A DNA stretch of 64,000 nucleotides. It comes from Bursaphelenchus xylophilus. Its lineage: Eukaryota > Nematoda > Chromadorea > Rhabditida > Aphelenchoididae. The stretch's first letter is position 1. The number at the start of each line of letters is the position of its first letter. The stretch covers positions 7,874,001 through 7,938,000 of the forward strand of contig CAJFCV020000001.1 in assembly GCA_904066235.2 (NCBI GenBank), in the 5' to 3' direction. Shown piece after piece: positions 48,525-59,235 of this stretch. The notes beneath the pieces were generated by a model. It was not told the DNA's origin, searched no databases, and worked only from the letters and a program-made list of their open reading frames with translations. Made by a program: the position numbers and the translations under genes.

Positions 48525-49960
48525 ATTGAGGTTTATTTCTTAATTTTTTAGGAAAATAGTGTATTAGGTTGTCCAACAAATAATGAGCCTCTGTGAGAGG
48601 GGCAAGGTTTAAAGTCTCTAAAAAAGGCAAGCGACGATGGAATTTCGAAATATTATAACATTTTGTAGCTGAGTTCTCAGGCTTTCGTTTGATGTATCGT
48701 TTGCCATATTGGGACCAAATTACAGTAATTTAGCCCTAATCCAAAAAAAGCGCTGCAGCGCGCTGTCATCTTTTACGGGCAAAAACAGGATGCTAAAGTT
48801 TCAGAGGCTACGCAAAGTATCAACGCTATGTTCGACTAGTTTATTCTGAGTCTGAACACGGTGAAACGATGGTTTTAAAAATTACGACTTGACGGCAAGG
48901 GACCCAAAGATAAAGTACGGAATCCAAACTTTATCAATTTACCCTGAGGTCGTTGGTTGACGAACGTCCTAGAATCAACATCCAACGCGTCTCTGACATC
49001 GTCTGGCTGTTGAAATAATCGGCGGCTAACCATTCGATGTCGATGGAATTCAAAAAATGCTCGGCAACTTTTTCCTATATTATTGGATCAAAGCAAAGGG
49101 TGGAAGCATTACATTTCTCGCGTTTGCGTGCCGTTTTCTGGATCGAATCGTTGCCTCTGATGAAAAGAGGACCTACTGGGACAGACCAGATATGCTGAAC
49201 GGAGTCCTCCGAGGGTATCACTGCAGCACCTGTCAAAGCCCGAGTCCCCCCAAAACAAGGTGATGACTAGTTCTTGATGGTGCAGCATGGGAATAGTGCA
49301 ATACAGCTTCTTGAAAGCTTGCCAAGATGTAAATACCATCCCCTACTGTATCCAGACAGACAGTTTGTGGCTGCGTCACACGGAATCTCCCCTTTGAAAG
49401 ATGACCCTCCAGAAGCCGATTTAATAGAGATACGAGACTGTACCTCGTCCAGCCTATTTGTCAAAGCTGGCCTATACACGTTACCATCAATTCAAGAATC
49501 TAGCACGTTTCATCAGTGGTAGGGAATTCGACAATCAAGACGCCCTTGAAAAGGCCTTCAAAAGTTTCATCGGCTCCAGAAGCCGGGGTTCCTAAGCTAC
49601 GTACATAAAAAAGTTTTAGGCACGTTGTAACAAGCGTGATAAAGCATATGATAATTATTTTGATTAAATAGATCGCAGTTATTACGGTAAATTTTGCCGA
49701 AAAAAATAAATTTTTCGAAGAGGGTCATTATTTGTTGGACAACCTAATATAAGCGACAAGCAAATAAGAAAATCGTGTCCATTGTTCATGTTTTTAACTG
49801 GAAGCACGGGATTTAAACACAGACAGTGCCAGAGAATGGAGTAAGAAGATAGTCGTAATGATTGCATGCACATAACGATTTTTCTTATTTGCTCGTCGCT
49901 TATAAACACAATTTTCCTAAAAAAATTTAAAAATAAACCTCAATTACACCTAAAATAACA
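48525..49960. repeat. Inverted repeat flanking the mariner copy
   Basis: AATTGAGGTTTATTTCTTAA on the left corresponds to the inverse of TTTAAAAATAAACCTCAATT on the right, and AGGAAAATAGTG to CACAATTTTCCT. Just right of mariner, 49747-49905 is itself a hairpin (TATAAGCGACAAGCAAATAA against its inverse). Older foldback DNA was therefore interrupted by mariner and one other element. Confidence 0.7.
48564..49747 (+). pseudogene. Decayed mariner transposon with transposase remnants
   Basis: Terminal repeats TTAGGTTGTCCAACAAATAA at the left and their inverse at the right, with TA outside both ends; total 1,184 bp, close to a full-length mariner. Remnants of the DDE transposase remain in several frames. 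FLDRIVASDEK around 49140-49170 corresponds to the second catalytic region, and a later stretch near 49.28 kb matches the VLDGA/mid-domain region. Frameshifts and stops break every frame, so it is dead. It is inserted in the loop of an older inverted repeat. Confidence 0.85.
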
Positions 49961-50126
49961 TTTATCTAAAAAATTCCAAAAATGACATTCGTACCTTATG
50001 TAAAATAAAATTGTAACATTCAGAACGACCCTCCAAAAAATTCTTTTTTCCAATTCTCGAAGCGAAAAAATTTCAAAATTTTGTTCAAGTTCTCCAAAAA
50101 ATTCCTTTTCCCAAGTCCCGAAGCGA

Positions 50127-50206
50127 AGGTTACCCCACCGGATAGGTTACCCCACGGATAGGTTACCCCACCGGATAGGTTACTCCACGGATAGGTTACC
50201 CCTTAC
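50127..50206. repeat. Minisatellite array, GGTTACCCCACCGGATA unit
   Basis: Five imperfect head-to-tail copies of a ~16-17 bp unit. The inverse unit forms a longer array at 50944-51115. Confidence 0.85.
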
Positions 50207-50209
50207 CAA

Positions 50210-50940
50210 AAAAAAGAAAAAAATTTTTTTTGAAATGTTTTCGCTTCGGGAGTTGAAAAAAAGGATTTTTTGTGAAAATTGAAAAAATTTTGAAATGTTT
50301 TCGCTTCGGGAGTTTAATAAGAAGGATTTTTTGCGAAAATTGAAAAAAATTTGAAAGGTTTTCGAGCTGACTGAGTATGAACTGACTGAATATGAAAACT
50401 GGGTTTCTGTTACCTTACTGCCTTTAGGGATTCTTTTTGAAAATTTTTCGACTTATAACACTTTTAGACGTTAATGGTGTTGTTTTGGTGCCTAGTACTG
50501 CTTAAAAAACACATTTTTAACACTTGGTACTAAATAGTACTACCTGGTACTATTTAGTACGAGGTGCAAATTTGGCCGTAAGGCGGTAATGGCGTTGGTT
50601 TGGTGCTTAGTAGAGCCCAAAAACACGTGGTACTATATAGTACCAGGTGGTACCATTGGTTTTAGAAAAAATTTTAGTGCTGCCGGCACCACAGTTAATA
50701 TTCAGTCAGACACCCTTTTTTCTACTTCCGATGCGAAAACATTTCAAAATTTTGTTGAATTTTCCAAAAAATCTTTTTTTCCCAGTCCCGAAGCGAAAAC
50801 ACTTCAAATTTTTTTCAAATTTCACAAAAAATCCTTTTTTTCCAACTCCCGAAGCGAAAACATTTGAAAATTTTTTCAAATTTCACAAAAAGTCCTTTTT
50901 TTTCAAGTCCCGAAGCGAAAACATTTCAAAAAAAAATTTT
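50210..50940. repeat. AT-rich repeats with TTTTCGCTTCGGGA and its inverse
   Basis: Copies of GTTTTCGCTTCGGGAGT at about 50.24-50.31 kb face copies of the inverse TCCCGAAGCGAAAACA at about 50.78-50.93 kb. In between lies a GGTACTA/TAGTACC block resembling that at 29.6-29.9 kb. This forms a large imperfect hairpin whose tips are the two minisatellite arrays. Confidence 0.7.
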
Positions 50941-50943
50941 TTT

Positions 50944-51115
50944 TAGGTAACCTATCCTCGGGGTAACCTATCCTCCGAGGTAACCTATCCGTGGGGTAAC
51001 CTATCCTCCGAGGTTACCTATCCGAAACTTGGGGTAACCTATCCGGTGGGGTAACCTATCCGCTGGGGTAACCTATTTGTTAGGGGTAACCTATCCTCCG
51101 AGAACGGTGCAAGAG
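50944..51115. repeat. Minisatellite array, GGGGTAACCTATCC unit
   Basis: About nine imperfect copies, in the inverse orientation to the array at 50127-50206. Variants include CCTCCGAG and CCGTGGGG spacers. Confidence 0.85.
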
Positions 51116-51579
51116 GTATAGTTTTATTGCAGTGAATTATTATAATAAATATTCAAAAAAGGTTAGTTGCCAAAAAGATCGTTTTGATGTTGAAGTCGTC
51201 AGCCGCCATATTCCTGTTAATTTCGTATCATTATGCGAATTATCGGTTTTAGAAATCCATCAAAATCTGGGCATTCGATCTATCCGGCTTTAATTTCTTT
51301 GACAAGGAAAACTTTGGTTCTCCTGAAAAAATATATCCATAATGCTTGATGGCTGCGCTAAGTTTGAGTTTTAAGGGTAGGAGGGATCGGTAAAACCACG
51401 CATCCTGGTTTTTCTGGAGACATAAACCATTTTAAAGAGTGTAAAAACTGGTCTCGGATCACATTTTATTAGCTGCTATTTTTTGCTCTACACCCTAGAT
51501 TGAAATCCAACGGCCAGTTGGATTTCACGACCGTTCGCTTCTGAGAGGCTAACAAGATTGAAATACTTTTCACATGTCT

Positions 51580-51882
51580 AATAAAAGATCTGGTTCACCT
51601 CTACCGTCTTACCCCACTAGGCCACCGAAACACTGCTCCGCTGTGCTATGGAAACCGGTCGTGATTGGCCCGGTTTTTCCCCACGCCGGTTTTGTCCCCA
51701 GGCCGTTTTTGTCCCCAATATTTTGTGTGACCACTCTCGTACCCTCTTGGATGCAAAAGATGGTTGAGTATTTTGGCCGCCCCTCAAAGGCGCGACCTAA
51801 AACTTTCAGGAAATAAGGCCTATGTCCCGCCCGTGTGCAAAATTTAAACAAAATCTGAGCGTTGCACTAGGGGTATATATAT
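51580..51882. mobile_element. Fragment of the TTA-type MITE family
   Basis: The right end CAAAATCTGAGCGTTGCACT followed by AGGGGTA matches the right terminal repeat of the 44588-45036 element. Further left, TAAAACTTTCAGGAA and CCGTGTGCAAAATTTAAACA align with the inverse of the intact copy's first 150 bases. The left boundary is not clear. Confidence 0.6.
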
Positions 51883-53815
51883 ATGGGAGGTGCTTTATAA
51901 ATTTCAGCGCACTTGTCTGTTCGACCCCTGCGGATTTCGTCCAAAGTTAACTTTGGACGAAATTCGCCCAATCTCGTCCAAAAATTTCATGGACTTTTTG
52001 CCGGATCCAAAGTGTGGACTAAATCTGCCGGTATTAGTCCAGGCAAATTTGTTCCCGTGGACTTTTGCTTTTTCGTCCATCTAGATAGACGAAGTCCACT
52101 CCGTGGACTAAGTCCAAAGTTTGGATTTTTTTACATTTTTGGTTGGAAGATCAAAATTTGACTTTTGAAATCTGTGTATGTTGTACTAGGTATTATACAT
52201 ATTTTTTGGGGCGGAGGGGGTGGAAAAAAGTGGTGAGGGGGGACCAAGAACAAATTTTTCCTCTAGGAAGCGAAATTTTTACAGGACTGCCTGTGCATCC
52301 TATTTATTATATTGTACTAGGTATTATACAGATTTTTTGGGGCGGAGGGGGTGCAAAAAAGTGGTAAAAGGGGACCGAGGCCAAATTTTTGCTGTAAGAA
52401 GCGAAATCTTTTACAGAGCTGCCAGTTCAGGCATTTTAGTATATTGTACTAGGTATTTTTACGAGTTATTGGTTGAATTCAGCTAGTTCTCAAGACGAAA
52501 CCGTCTATTTGATCATACTGATTTATTTTTGACATCCTAAATGTTCTTTAGGATGTCAAAACAGCCAATGTACTCTAGAAAAAAACCAACTGCGAGTAAG
52601 GGGCCGACAAGAAACAAAAATTAACGATGTAAAACATCGTTGACTCCGCGCATATAGCTAAAAAAACACGTGAAGACTGTAAAATACAGCCGTAATCAAG
52701 TTAAAAGCCAGGAGAACAAAGAAATACATGAAGAAAAACTTGGTAACAAAAAATTTTGACAGTGAAATCTGTCAAATCACAGGGCGCAAATTGCGGAGCC
52801 TAGCGTAGTCCCGAAAATATGTCAGGATGACACCCGTTTAAAACGCGGCAGTCTATTAAAAACGGTTGTAAATGACTACCAGCACTCCCTAGTGTACTCT
52901 GAAAAAGACACCAGGTTCAAAACTTTCGCTCATCCAAACTATGAAGTTTGGATGATGCATTTTCTGAATTTTTTTGGCGGCGAGAAAAATAAATTTTTCG
53001 TCACAAATAAGTTTTCTTCATGGGTAATGTTTTTTTCTGGCTTATAATTATGACCACGGCTGTATTTTACAGTCTTCACGTGTTTTACCTATTTGCGCGG
53101 AGTCAACGATGCTTTACATCGTTGATTTTTGTTTCTTGTCGGCCCCTTACTGGCAGTTGGTTTTTTTTTCTTGAGTTTGCGCTAACATTGGCTACTTTGA
53201 CATGCTAAAGCACATTTAGGATGTCAAAAATAAATCGGTATGTTCAAATAGACGGTTTCGTCTTGAGAACAAGCTGAATTCGGCCAATGACTCTTTAAAA
53301 TACCTAGTACAATATAAGAAAATGCCTGAACTGGCAGTTCTGTAAAACATTTCGTTTCTTATAGCAAAAATTTGTCCTTGGTCCCCCCTTACCACTTTTT
53401 TCCACCCCTCCGCCCCAAAAATCTCAACAGTAACCTTAAAATGTAAAAATACGGGGTGTGACTTCAAATCCCAGAATATTACTATTTTGGACTAAAAATG
53501 GCGGATTTAGTCCAAAGTTAACTTTGGATCGAAAACAGCAAATTCAGTTCAAGTCCATGTGATTAGTCCAAGGGTAGGATAAATTCAATTTATCCAAGGA
53601 GAGGGGTCCCAAATGGACTTGGTCCATTTGAGGCCCGAAATTTTGAAAAATTCGTCAAGTGGGTGGATTTTTTGATTTCGTCCAGACAAAAAAAAATTTC
53701 GTCCACTCTTAGGACGAGATTGAGCGAATTTCGTCCAAAGTTAGCTTTGGACGAAATCCGCAGGGGTCGAACAGACAAGTGCGCTGAAATTTATAAAGCA
53801 CCTCCCATATATGGG
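51883..53815. repeat. Large (~1.9-kb) imperfect foldback
   Basis: Left end GGGAGGTGCTTTATAAATTT and right end AAATTTATAAAGCACCTCCC mirror each other. Matching inner blocks include TTTGGACGAAATTCG, GACGAAACCGTCTATTTGA and CAACGATGTAAAACATCGTTG, with their inverses between 53.09 and 53.77 kb. The centre is near 52.85 kb. The left arm also has an internal tandem duplication of TGTACTAGGTATTATACA with the GGGGCGGAGGGGGTG block. A second, partial copy of the right end begins at 53816. Confidence 0.85.
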
Positions 53816-54029
53816 AAGCGCTTTATAAATTTCAGCGCGCTAGTCCATCCGAACCCTGCGGATTTAGTCCAAAGTTAAAAGTTGCGCAATTTCTCTCTTT
53901 GTAAAAATTTCTGCGTCTCTCTGTCGGCTCCTCCTCCCTCCCCCTTTTTTGTGAACTTTCGTTGTCAATCATGGAAATTAAAGCTTTTTTGTGACACCGG
54001 CGACAAATGTGTCAGGACTTTATGGCGCG

Positions 54030-54225
54030 ACTAAGTATAGTAGTAATTTTTTGAATTTTTTCACGAATACTCGATTTGGGGGTTTTCGATGGTGTTGCTT
54101 TCAAATCAGAAAAAATGAATAAGATTTTCGAAATCAGCACCCTAGAAAACCCCTAAATCGAGTATTTCGAGAAAAAAATTTAAAAATTACTATTAACAGT
54201 ACTAACTAAGAAAAAAGTAAACACA
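54030..54225. repeat. Small palindrome of the GCTGATTTCGAAAAT family
   Basis: TAGTAATTTTTTGAATTTTT and CGATTTGGGGGTTTTCGATG are mirrored by CCCTAGAAAACCCCTAAATC and TTTAAAAATTACTA. It is flanked at 54005-54031 and 54385-54416 by two right-end-like copies of the CTAGTCGCGACATAAAGTCC terminal repeat, in the same orientation. Confidence 0.7.
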
Positions 54226-54373
54226 GAAAAAATGGATGTCATTTTCGAAATCCTCGGAATTGGTTACCTTACTACCCACTATTTCCCGGTTGGGGGTCTC
54301 TTTCGATGGGGCTTTCAAAATTTTTCAGAACGACCTACAACGTTCTTAGGTCCGAAAGAAAAAAGAAACCGCA

Positions 54374-55403
54374 CTATGCAAAAGTGTCGGGACTTCGTGT
54401 CGCGACTAGTACAAAGACTGTTTTGATATTTGATACTATCGGAAAAATAAATAGCAAGAATAAAACATGAAACTTACGCGGAGCATGAAACTGCCTTCCC
54501 ACCATGTAATGTACAACTTCAACAATGGAAGCACGGTCTGCTGTGCATATTTCAAAGTACCGAACTAAATTTATAAACATCAATCGCAACTTTTCATTTT
54601 GGGCAGATCCAGATATTGCAACCGGGCTGAGCTTTTTGCTTCTGGGTAACGAAGCCCGGCCAAACATTGACTAGCCAATCTACCTTTTGGGCTAACCATA
54701 TACGGGCGCCGCGACATTTGCAGGAAACCACTTTGCTGGCAGCATGCGACATTTGCGGGCAGCCGACACTTGTCAAAAAATTTTGCATCATGGCTATGAA
54801 TTTGATCTTTACCCGATCTCCCCCAAATGAAAGCTGCCCCAGATAAAGGGTAGGCCATGTAAAAATTGGAGATAAACTCACCCTTTTCACGCGTAGCCCA
54901 TTGCTGTATCGTTTCCGAGTTGATTCGCTTCGCATCTGCATCTGCCATTGTCCCAATGAGAACTATTTGAGACTAAATACTCATACTTTTCTAGCGTTAC
55001 AACTCACATCTTTCTTTTCTTTAAGCACATTTTTATCCAGGTACTTCTTTAAGGAATCTACCACTTCAAATGATTCATAATTTAAAAGAGAGAAAACCAA
55101 TACAAACCAATCTGTTATTTGAACCAACGACCTCTTTAACTCCATGTTATCCTTCGTAATCCCAGCCGTGTCATAAAAAGTTACATGTTCGAGAGGTTTT
55201 TCGGCGGTATCGAGTCCGGTCTGTATAAGATACGTATCTTCAATTGTCGGGATGTAAGGACGGGAAAGGATGTTCTCGGTCATATTCAAAGTCAGCAGCA
55301 TACTCGTCTTTCCACATCGTGGGGCTCCCAAACAAAGGCAGCGCATAAGCTGAACGGATATACACAACCGTTATAACAACACTATACAACCAACCTTTTT
55401 CAT
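54374..55403 (-). CDS. kappaB-Ras-like small GTPase (NKIRAS family)
   Basis: Ras-like protein related to the NF-kappaB inhibitor-interacting kappaB-Ras proteins. Exons 55395-55403, 55008-55349, 54882-54972, 54478-54564 and a doubtful last exon 54374-54434. P-loop GAPRCGKTSML, switch-region IPTIEDTYLIQT, FYDTAGITKD, WFVLVFSLLNYESFEVVDSL, then IVLIGTMADADAKRI and EKVRYFEICTADRASIVEV. The guanine-specificity motif NKxD is replaced by TMADAD, and the Ras Gly12 and Gln61 positions are not canonical, as in kappaB-Ras relatives. The last ~20 codons would be encoded by the end of a MITE (GTCGCGACACGAAGTCC), so the true C-terminus is uncertain. The gene follows the four-TM gene by 187 bp and may be the last in an operon. 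Confidence 0.82.
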
Positions 55404-55590
55404 TAAACGATTTTTGTCAAGAAAAGAGAAAGTCTTGACCCACTTGGAAGAGAATGAAAGGAGGGAGCCTTTCCGCTCGCCGAATGTCTTCAGAAACTCT
55501 GCGAAAGAATTTGCATTGGAAGAAAGCTAATATCGTGTTACGGATCGATGGAAGACAATCTCGTTCAGGAATGGAAGTTCTCAGATTTAT

Positions 55591-56256
55591 TCATTTTAAT
55601 ACGTTGTTCAAATAGTTGGCCATGCATTTCTGTGATAAGAAGTTATGCTTCTTCTGCAGCCGGTTCATCTGGAACATGACGTCATTCTCAATAAATTCCT
55701 GTTCGTGTCCTAAATCGTCAACCATCCATCTTGCAAACATCAAGAAATAAAATATGATTATTACTGACACAATACGCAATGGTAGAACTGAGATGAAAAA
55801 CATCGGTTGTTCATATAGTAAGAAGGCGATCCTAAGAGAGTTAAACGACTTAAACAATACACTTACGGTACACTAAAAGCGTAGTACAAGGACGTCACGC
55901 CGGATATTGCGATGCCGAAAGAAGAAATCAGGAGAGGAAACACCCAGAAACCATTGCAAATCCACCAACCGTAACCCCCTAACCAAATAGTCACCAAATG
56001 AAGCAGGATTGGGATAAGAGTCAAGTAACTCCGAGATGAAAAGGCTTCGATTCCATTGTTGGCTCCAAAGTTATAACAAACCAATAAGATTTTTGCACTC
56101 GAGAATACCCACAGTAGCTCGAAGGCCAACACTCCGACCATCAACACCCCAACCTAAACACAATATTACCAATTTAAGATGACCTACATGAAGTTTGAAG
56201 AAGGAGAATTTTTGAAAATTGGGATTTCCTTCTGAACCATATGTGAAGAAAACCAT
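55591..56256 (-). CDS. Four-transmembrane protein, family not recognised
   Basis: Exons 56188-56256, about 55866-56153 and 55591-55826 join in frame, about 197 residues. Four hydrophobic helices are visible: VGVLMVGVLAFELLWVF, LIPILLHLVTIWLGGYGWW, WVFPLLISSFGIAISGVTSL and ISVLPLRIVSVIIIFYFLMF. A charged C-terminal tail follows (DDLGHEQEFIENDVMFQMN, then QKKHNFLSQK). The start MVFFTYGSEGNPNFQKFSFF was chosen because it lies just upstream of the first helix. It follows COX17 by about 105 bp on the same strand. The layout resembles nematode tetraspan families of the DUF7027 kind, but this is only a resemblance. Confidence 0.7.
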
Positions 56257-56361
56257 AACTCACCGTTCGATGAGATTCAAACACAACCAACTCAAGAAAA
56301 TACGGTAGCTTTATTTCGTCTATTGGAAATAAAAGTTTCAAACCCTAACAATAAAAAGATT

Positions 56362-56631
56362 TTAAACTTCGAAACCATGACTTCGCATGCATGCTTTATG
56401 AGCTTCTATGAATTCTCCGCAGTTTTCTTCGCCATTGATAACAATACATTCATCACGTACCTAAATTAACATTATTTGGTGCAGGCTGGCAATCCTATCC
56501 AACCCCCCAAAGTAACGTAAACTCACTCGTTTGGTTTCTGGACAAGCGCAACAAGGCTTGAGCTTCTGTTGCTGTTTAGGAACTTCCCTCTCTGTCGTTC
56601 CCCAACCAAACCATTTTAAGAACGACGACAT
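56362..56631 (-). CDS. COX17, mitochondrial copper chaperone
   Basis: Delivers copper to SCO1/COX11 in the mitochondrial intermembrane space for cytochrome c oxidase assembly. Exons 56527-56631 and 56362-56460 join in frame for 67 residues. [19 protein letters not shown] contains the copper-binding CC pair, and the twin Cx9C framework is complete ([16 protein letters not shown]). The N-terminal 20 residues ([17 protein letters not shown]) are longer and more hydrophobic than usual. It lies 142 bp downstream of the hnRNP M-like gene, in the same orientation. Confidence 0.95.
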
Positions 56632-56773
56632 CTAAAGAATACGAGTCGCGCTTGCCGTAAAAAAATAAAAGGAAAAAAACCGAACGATTGCGCCTGAGAG
56701 TAAAAAAAATTATAATTTATTAGTGAACAATCGAGTATAATATGCAAAAAACGAAAATAAATGTATTTACTCT

Positions 56774-58721
56774 TCACTGGAGCATATATTCGACAGCAAT
56801 CATGTTATTCTCCACAAGTGTCTGATTCAACGTGGCCTTGGCTCTTTCGGCATCTTGAACGTGAAGGAATCGAACTTTTGCCACACCCGAGCTGACCAAT
56901 TCCACGGATTCAAAATCTCCAAACTGCCTTACTCTTTGAGCGATGACATCCCATGTGTAGTCATGAGGCAGCTAGAAAAAAATTGAATAATAAGAAGAAC
57001 ATGTATGAAATGTTTTACATTTTTGATGAGAATGACTCGGGTAGGAGCGTCGTATGACGGCAAGTATCCTTGGCCAGATCTAACCGTAGTGTTTGATTGG
57101 AAACTATTCTGGGCTAGCTGGGCAGATCTCCTATCAAATCCCCCAGAAAAGCCAGTTTGGGATGGGAATGGGGATGGAACTTGTTCTTTAACAAATGATG
57201 CCTGTGTTCCAAACAACGCATTGGATGGGGAGATTTGTCTTTGAGCCGATGAGCTAAAGCTTTGGTTAATGCCTGAGTTAAGAAGTTGTGATTGATATAC
57301 TGGACCACTATCAAACACAGACGGCTGGCTGAATGGGAAGTTAGATTGAGGTTGATTAAGGATTCCGCTTCCGTTGCTCGAAAAAGGTCCAATATGTGTT
57401 TGCCCATTAGAACCCATCTGTCCAATGACTGAAGCGATGTCGCTCAACGGACTCCCGTTAGCCCCCAAGCCCATACCGACACTTTTCAGACCATTAGGTA
57501 ATCCGTTTCGATCACGGTCTGGATCTTTCTCAAACCGGTCCATTTTTACCGTTATCGTACGATCAAAAAGACGTTGATTGTTCAGCATGGAAATGGCCTG
57601 AACTGCTTCGATTGGATGCGAGTATTCAACAATTGCCATGCCTTTGGACTTTCCCTCCTTGTCTAACTGAAGATCAAACCAAACGATCTTCCCGGCCATA
57701 GCAAACACATCATACAACTTTCCGACTCCGCAGCTGTAGGAGATCTAAACGAAAATGGCACAATGTCGTCTAACTTACATTCGTAATAAAAACTCGATTA
57801 ACTAGAGGAGGCTTTAGATTCAAACTGTCCAAAAACGAAGAACTCAATCCAAAAGTCTCAGCAGGAGTTCTCAAAGGAGGGGAGGAACGGCGATCTCTGG
57901 ATACTGGAACTCTGTCACGTTTGTTGTTGTCTTTTAAGAAGTCAATTCCCGATTCCTCCTTGATCTTACGGAAGAATGCTTGCGGATCCTAAAACAACAC
58001 CTAAGGTGGATTGACAAGAAGAATCATAAGAATCTCGATAGAAAAAGCTCAAAGGAATAAAACAACGAATCTGGTGGATCCATGATTTCCCTATTAAAAC
58101 TCTGGCCATCGAGAAGAACTTATATGCGCCTATGACAATGACCGGAAAATACAAACTCCGTACTCTGATTTCCTTTGCAGATATAACTCGACCACGAATA
58201 TTCTCTCTGTGGAGGACTTCAATTGTTTTCTGAGCCGATTCCTTGCTTGTGAATTCGACTACCGCGACACCTTTCGATTTGCCATCCTTGTTTTTCAAGA
58301 GTTCGACAAATTGTACCTGCAATGACCAAAAACGTCAAGAAATCAGCGAGGCTTCTCTCTAGGCATGACGCTAACTTTCACCAAAACACACCTCTCCACC
58401 TTTATCCCTGATAACGTCTTTCAGATCCATCCATGACATATCATATGCCAGGTTTGTAAAGTATACCATCTTATCGCTATGAGGATCAAACCTACCGCCT
58501 GAAAACGAAGTCATGTAACGAAACCACGGAAAACCTTTGACTTTTACCGACAATTAGCCTTTAGCTGATACCAACCGAAACCAAAATGGAGAACGAGACA
58601 ATCACAATTGATGATACTCAAGGAAAGAACTACAAAACCGTGAAGCTAACATACCCTGCCCGAATGAGCCTCCCTTGCGTCGATCATCTCGTCCAAGCGG
58701 ACTACGAGAACGGTCTCGCAT
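56774..58721 (-). CDS. hnRNP M / MYEF2-like RNA-binding protein with three RRMs
   Basis: Nuclear pre-mRNA-binding protein. The start MRDRSRSPLGRDDRRKGG is a short RS-like segment. RRM1: VYFTNLAYDMSWMDLKDVIR, then KNKDGKSKGVAVVEFTSKES. A linker (DPQAFFRKIKEESGIDFLKD) leads to RRM2: RVFITNISYSCGVGKLYDVF, MAGKIVWFDLQLDKEGKSKG and AVQAISMLNNQRLFDRTITV, which is the hnRNP M signature. A ~150-residue Gly/Ser/Gln/Asn-rich stretch precedes RRM3: TRVILIKNLPHDYTWDVIAQ to NMIAVEYMLQ. The last motif is the family's C-terminal ending. It is first in the minus-strand cluster, head to head with ANP32, 514 bp between starts. A longer frame reading upstream of the ATG is probably UTR. Confidence 0.92.
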
Positions 58722-59235
58722 TGTTCTAAACAATAACAATATAAATACAACAAAACAAATGCAATACACGGCAATGAGGTGTCGACGGCCCAGAATTAAA
58801 AAAAACAAATTTTCTCCCGCAAATTTGCAGCAAACTCTGAAACCAAGCAAGAAAACTCAGAAAGCCAACAGTGGGAATTCGTGGCGAGACATTATAAAGA
58901 ATGCCGCTTGAGCGCAGAGAAAATTTCTAGGAAAATTTTGCCCGTTTGCAAGCGGGCACGCGTTTGATTTTCCAAGGAAGTGAGTGACCACCGGTGGTCA
59001 CCACTGTCAAAGTGAGTTCCATCTTCACTCAGCGTGGAGGTCGTGCGTTGATCCTCAGTCTGTTCTATTAGGCGTTTGGTGTGTCTCTCCACCTTGGAAC
59101 ATTTATTTTTGGACCGCCTTTTCCCGCGTTTTACTTATTTTCACTGGCGTTCGCTTGGTTTATTTTTCTGTTCTTACAAGTCCTCAGTTTGTTTTTTTTC
59201 TATATATATATATTCGATCTTGCATTCCAGGAGAT
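58722..59235. promoter_or_regulatory. Divergent promoter of two putative operons
   Basis: The 514-bp gap separates the first genes of the minus-strand cluster (hnRNP M-like) and the plus-strand cluster (ANP32). It contains an ACCGGTGGT palindrome near 58.99 kb and a TTCCAG acceptor directly before the ANP32 start (59230), suitable for cis- or trans-splicing. A long frame reading into ANP32 from 58984 crosses this region, but I regard it as untranslated leader. Confidence 0.55.

Noticed and set aside
58984..59235. N-terminal extension of ANP32 by ~85 codons in the same frame
   Set aside because: The extension is hydrophobic and unlike the family; a TTCCAG acceptor sits 5 nt before the conserved start.
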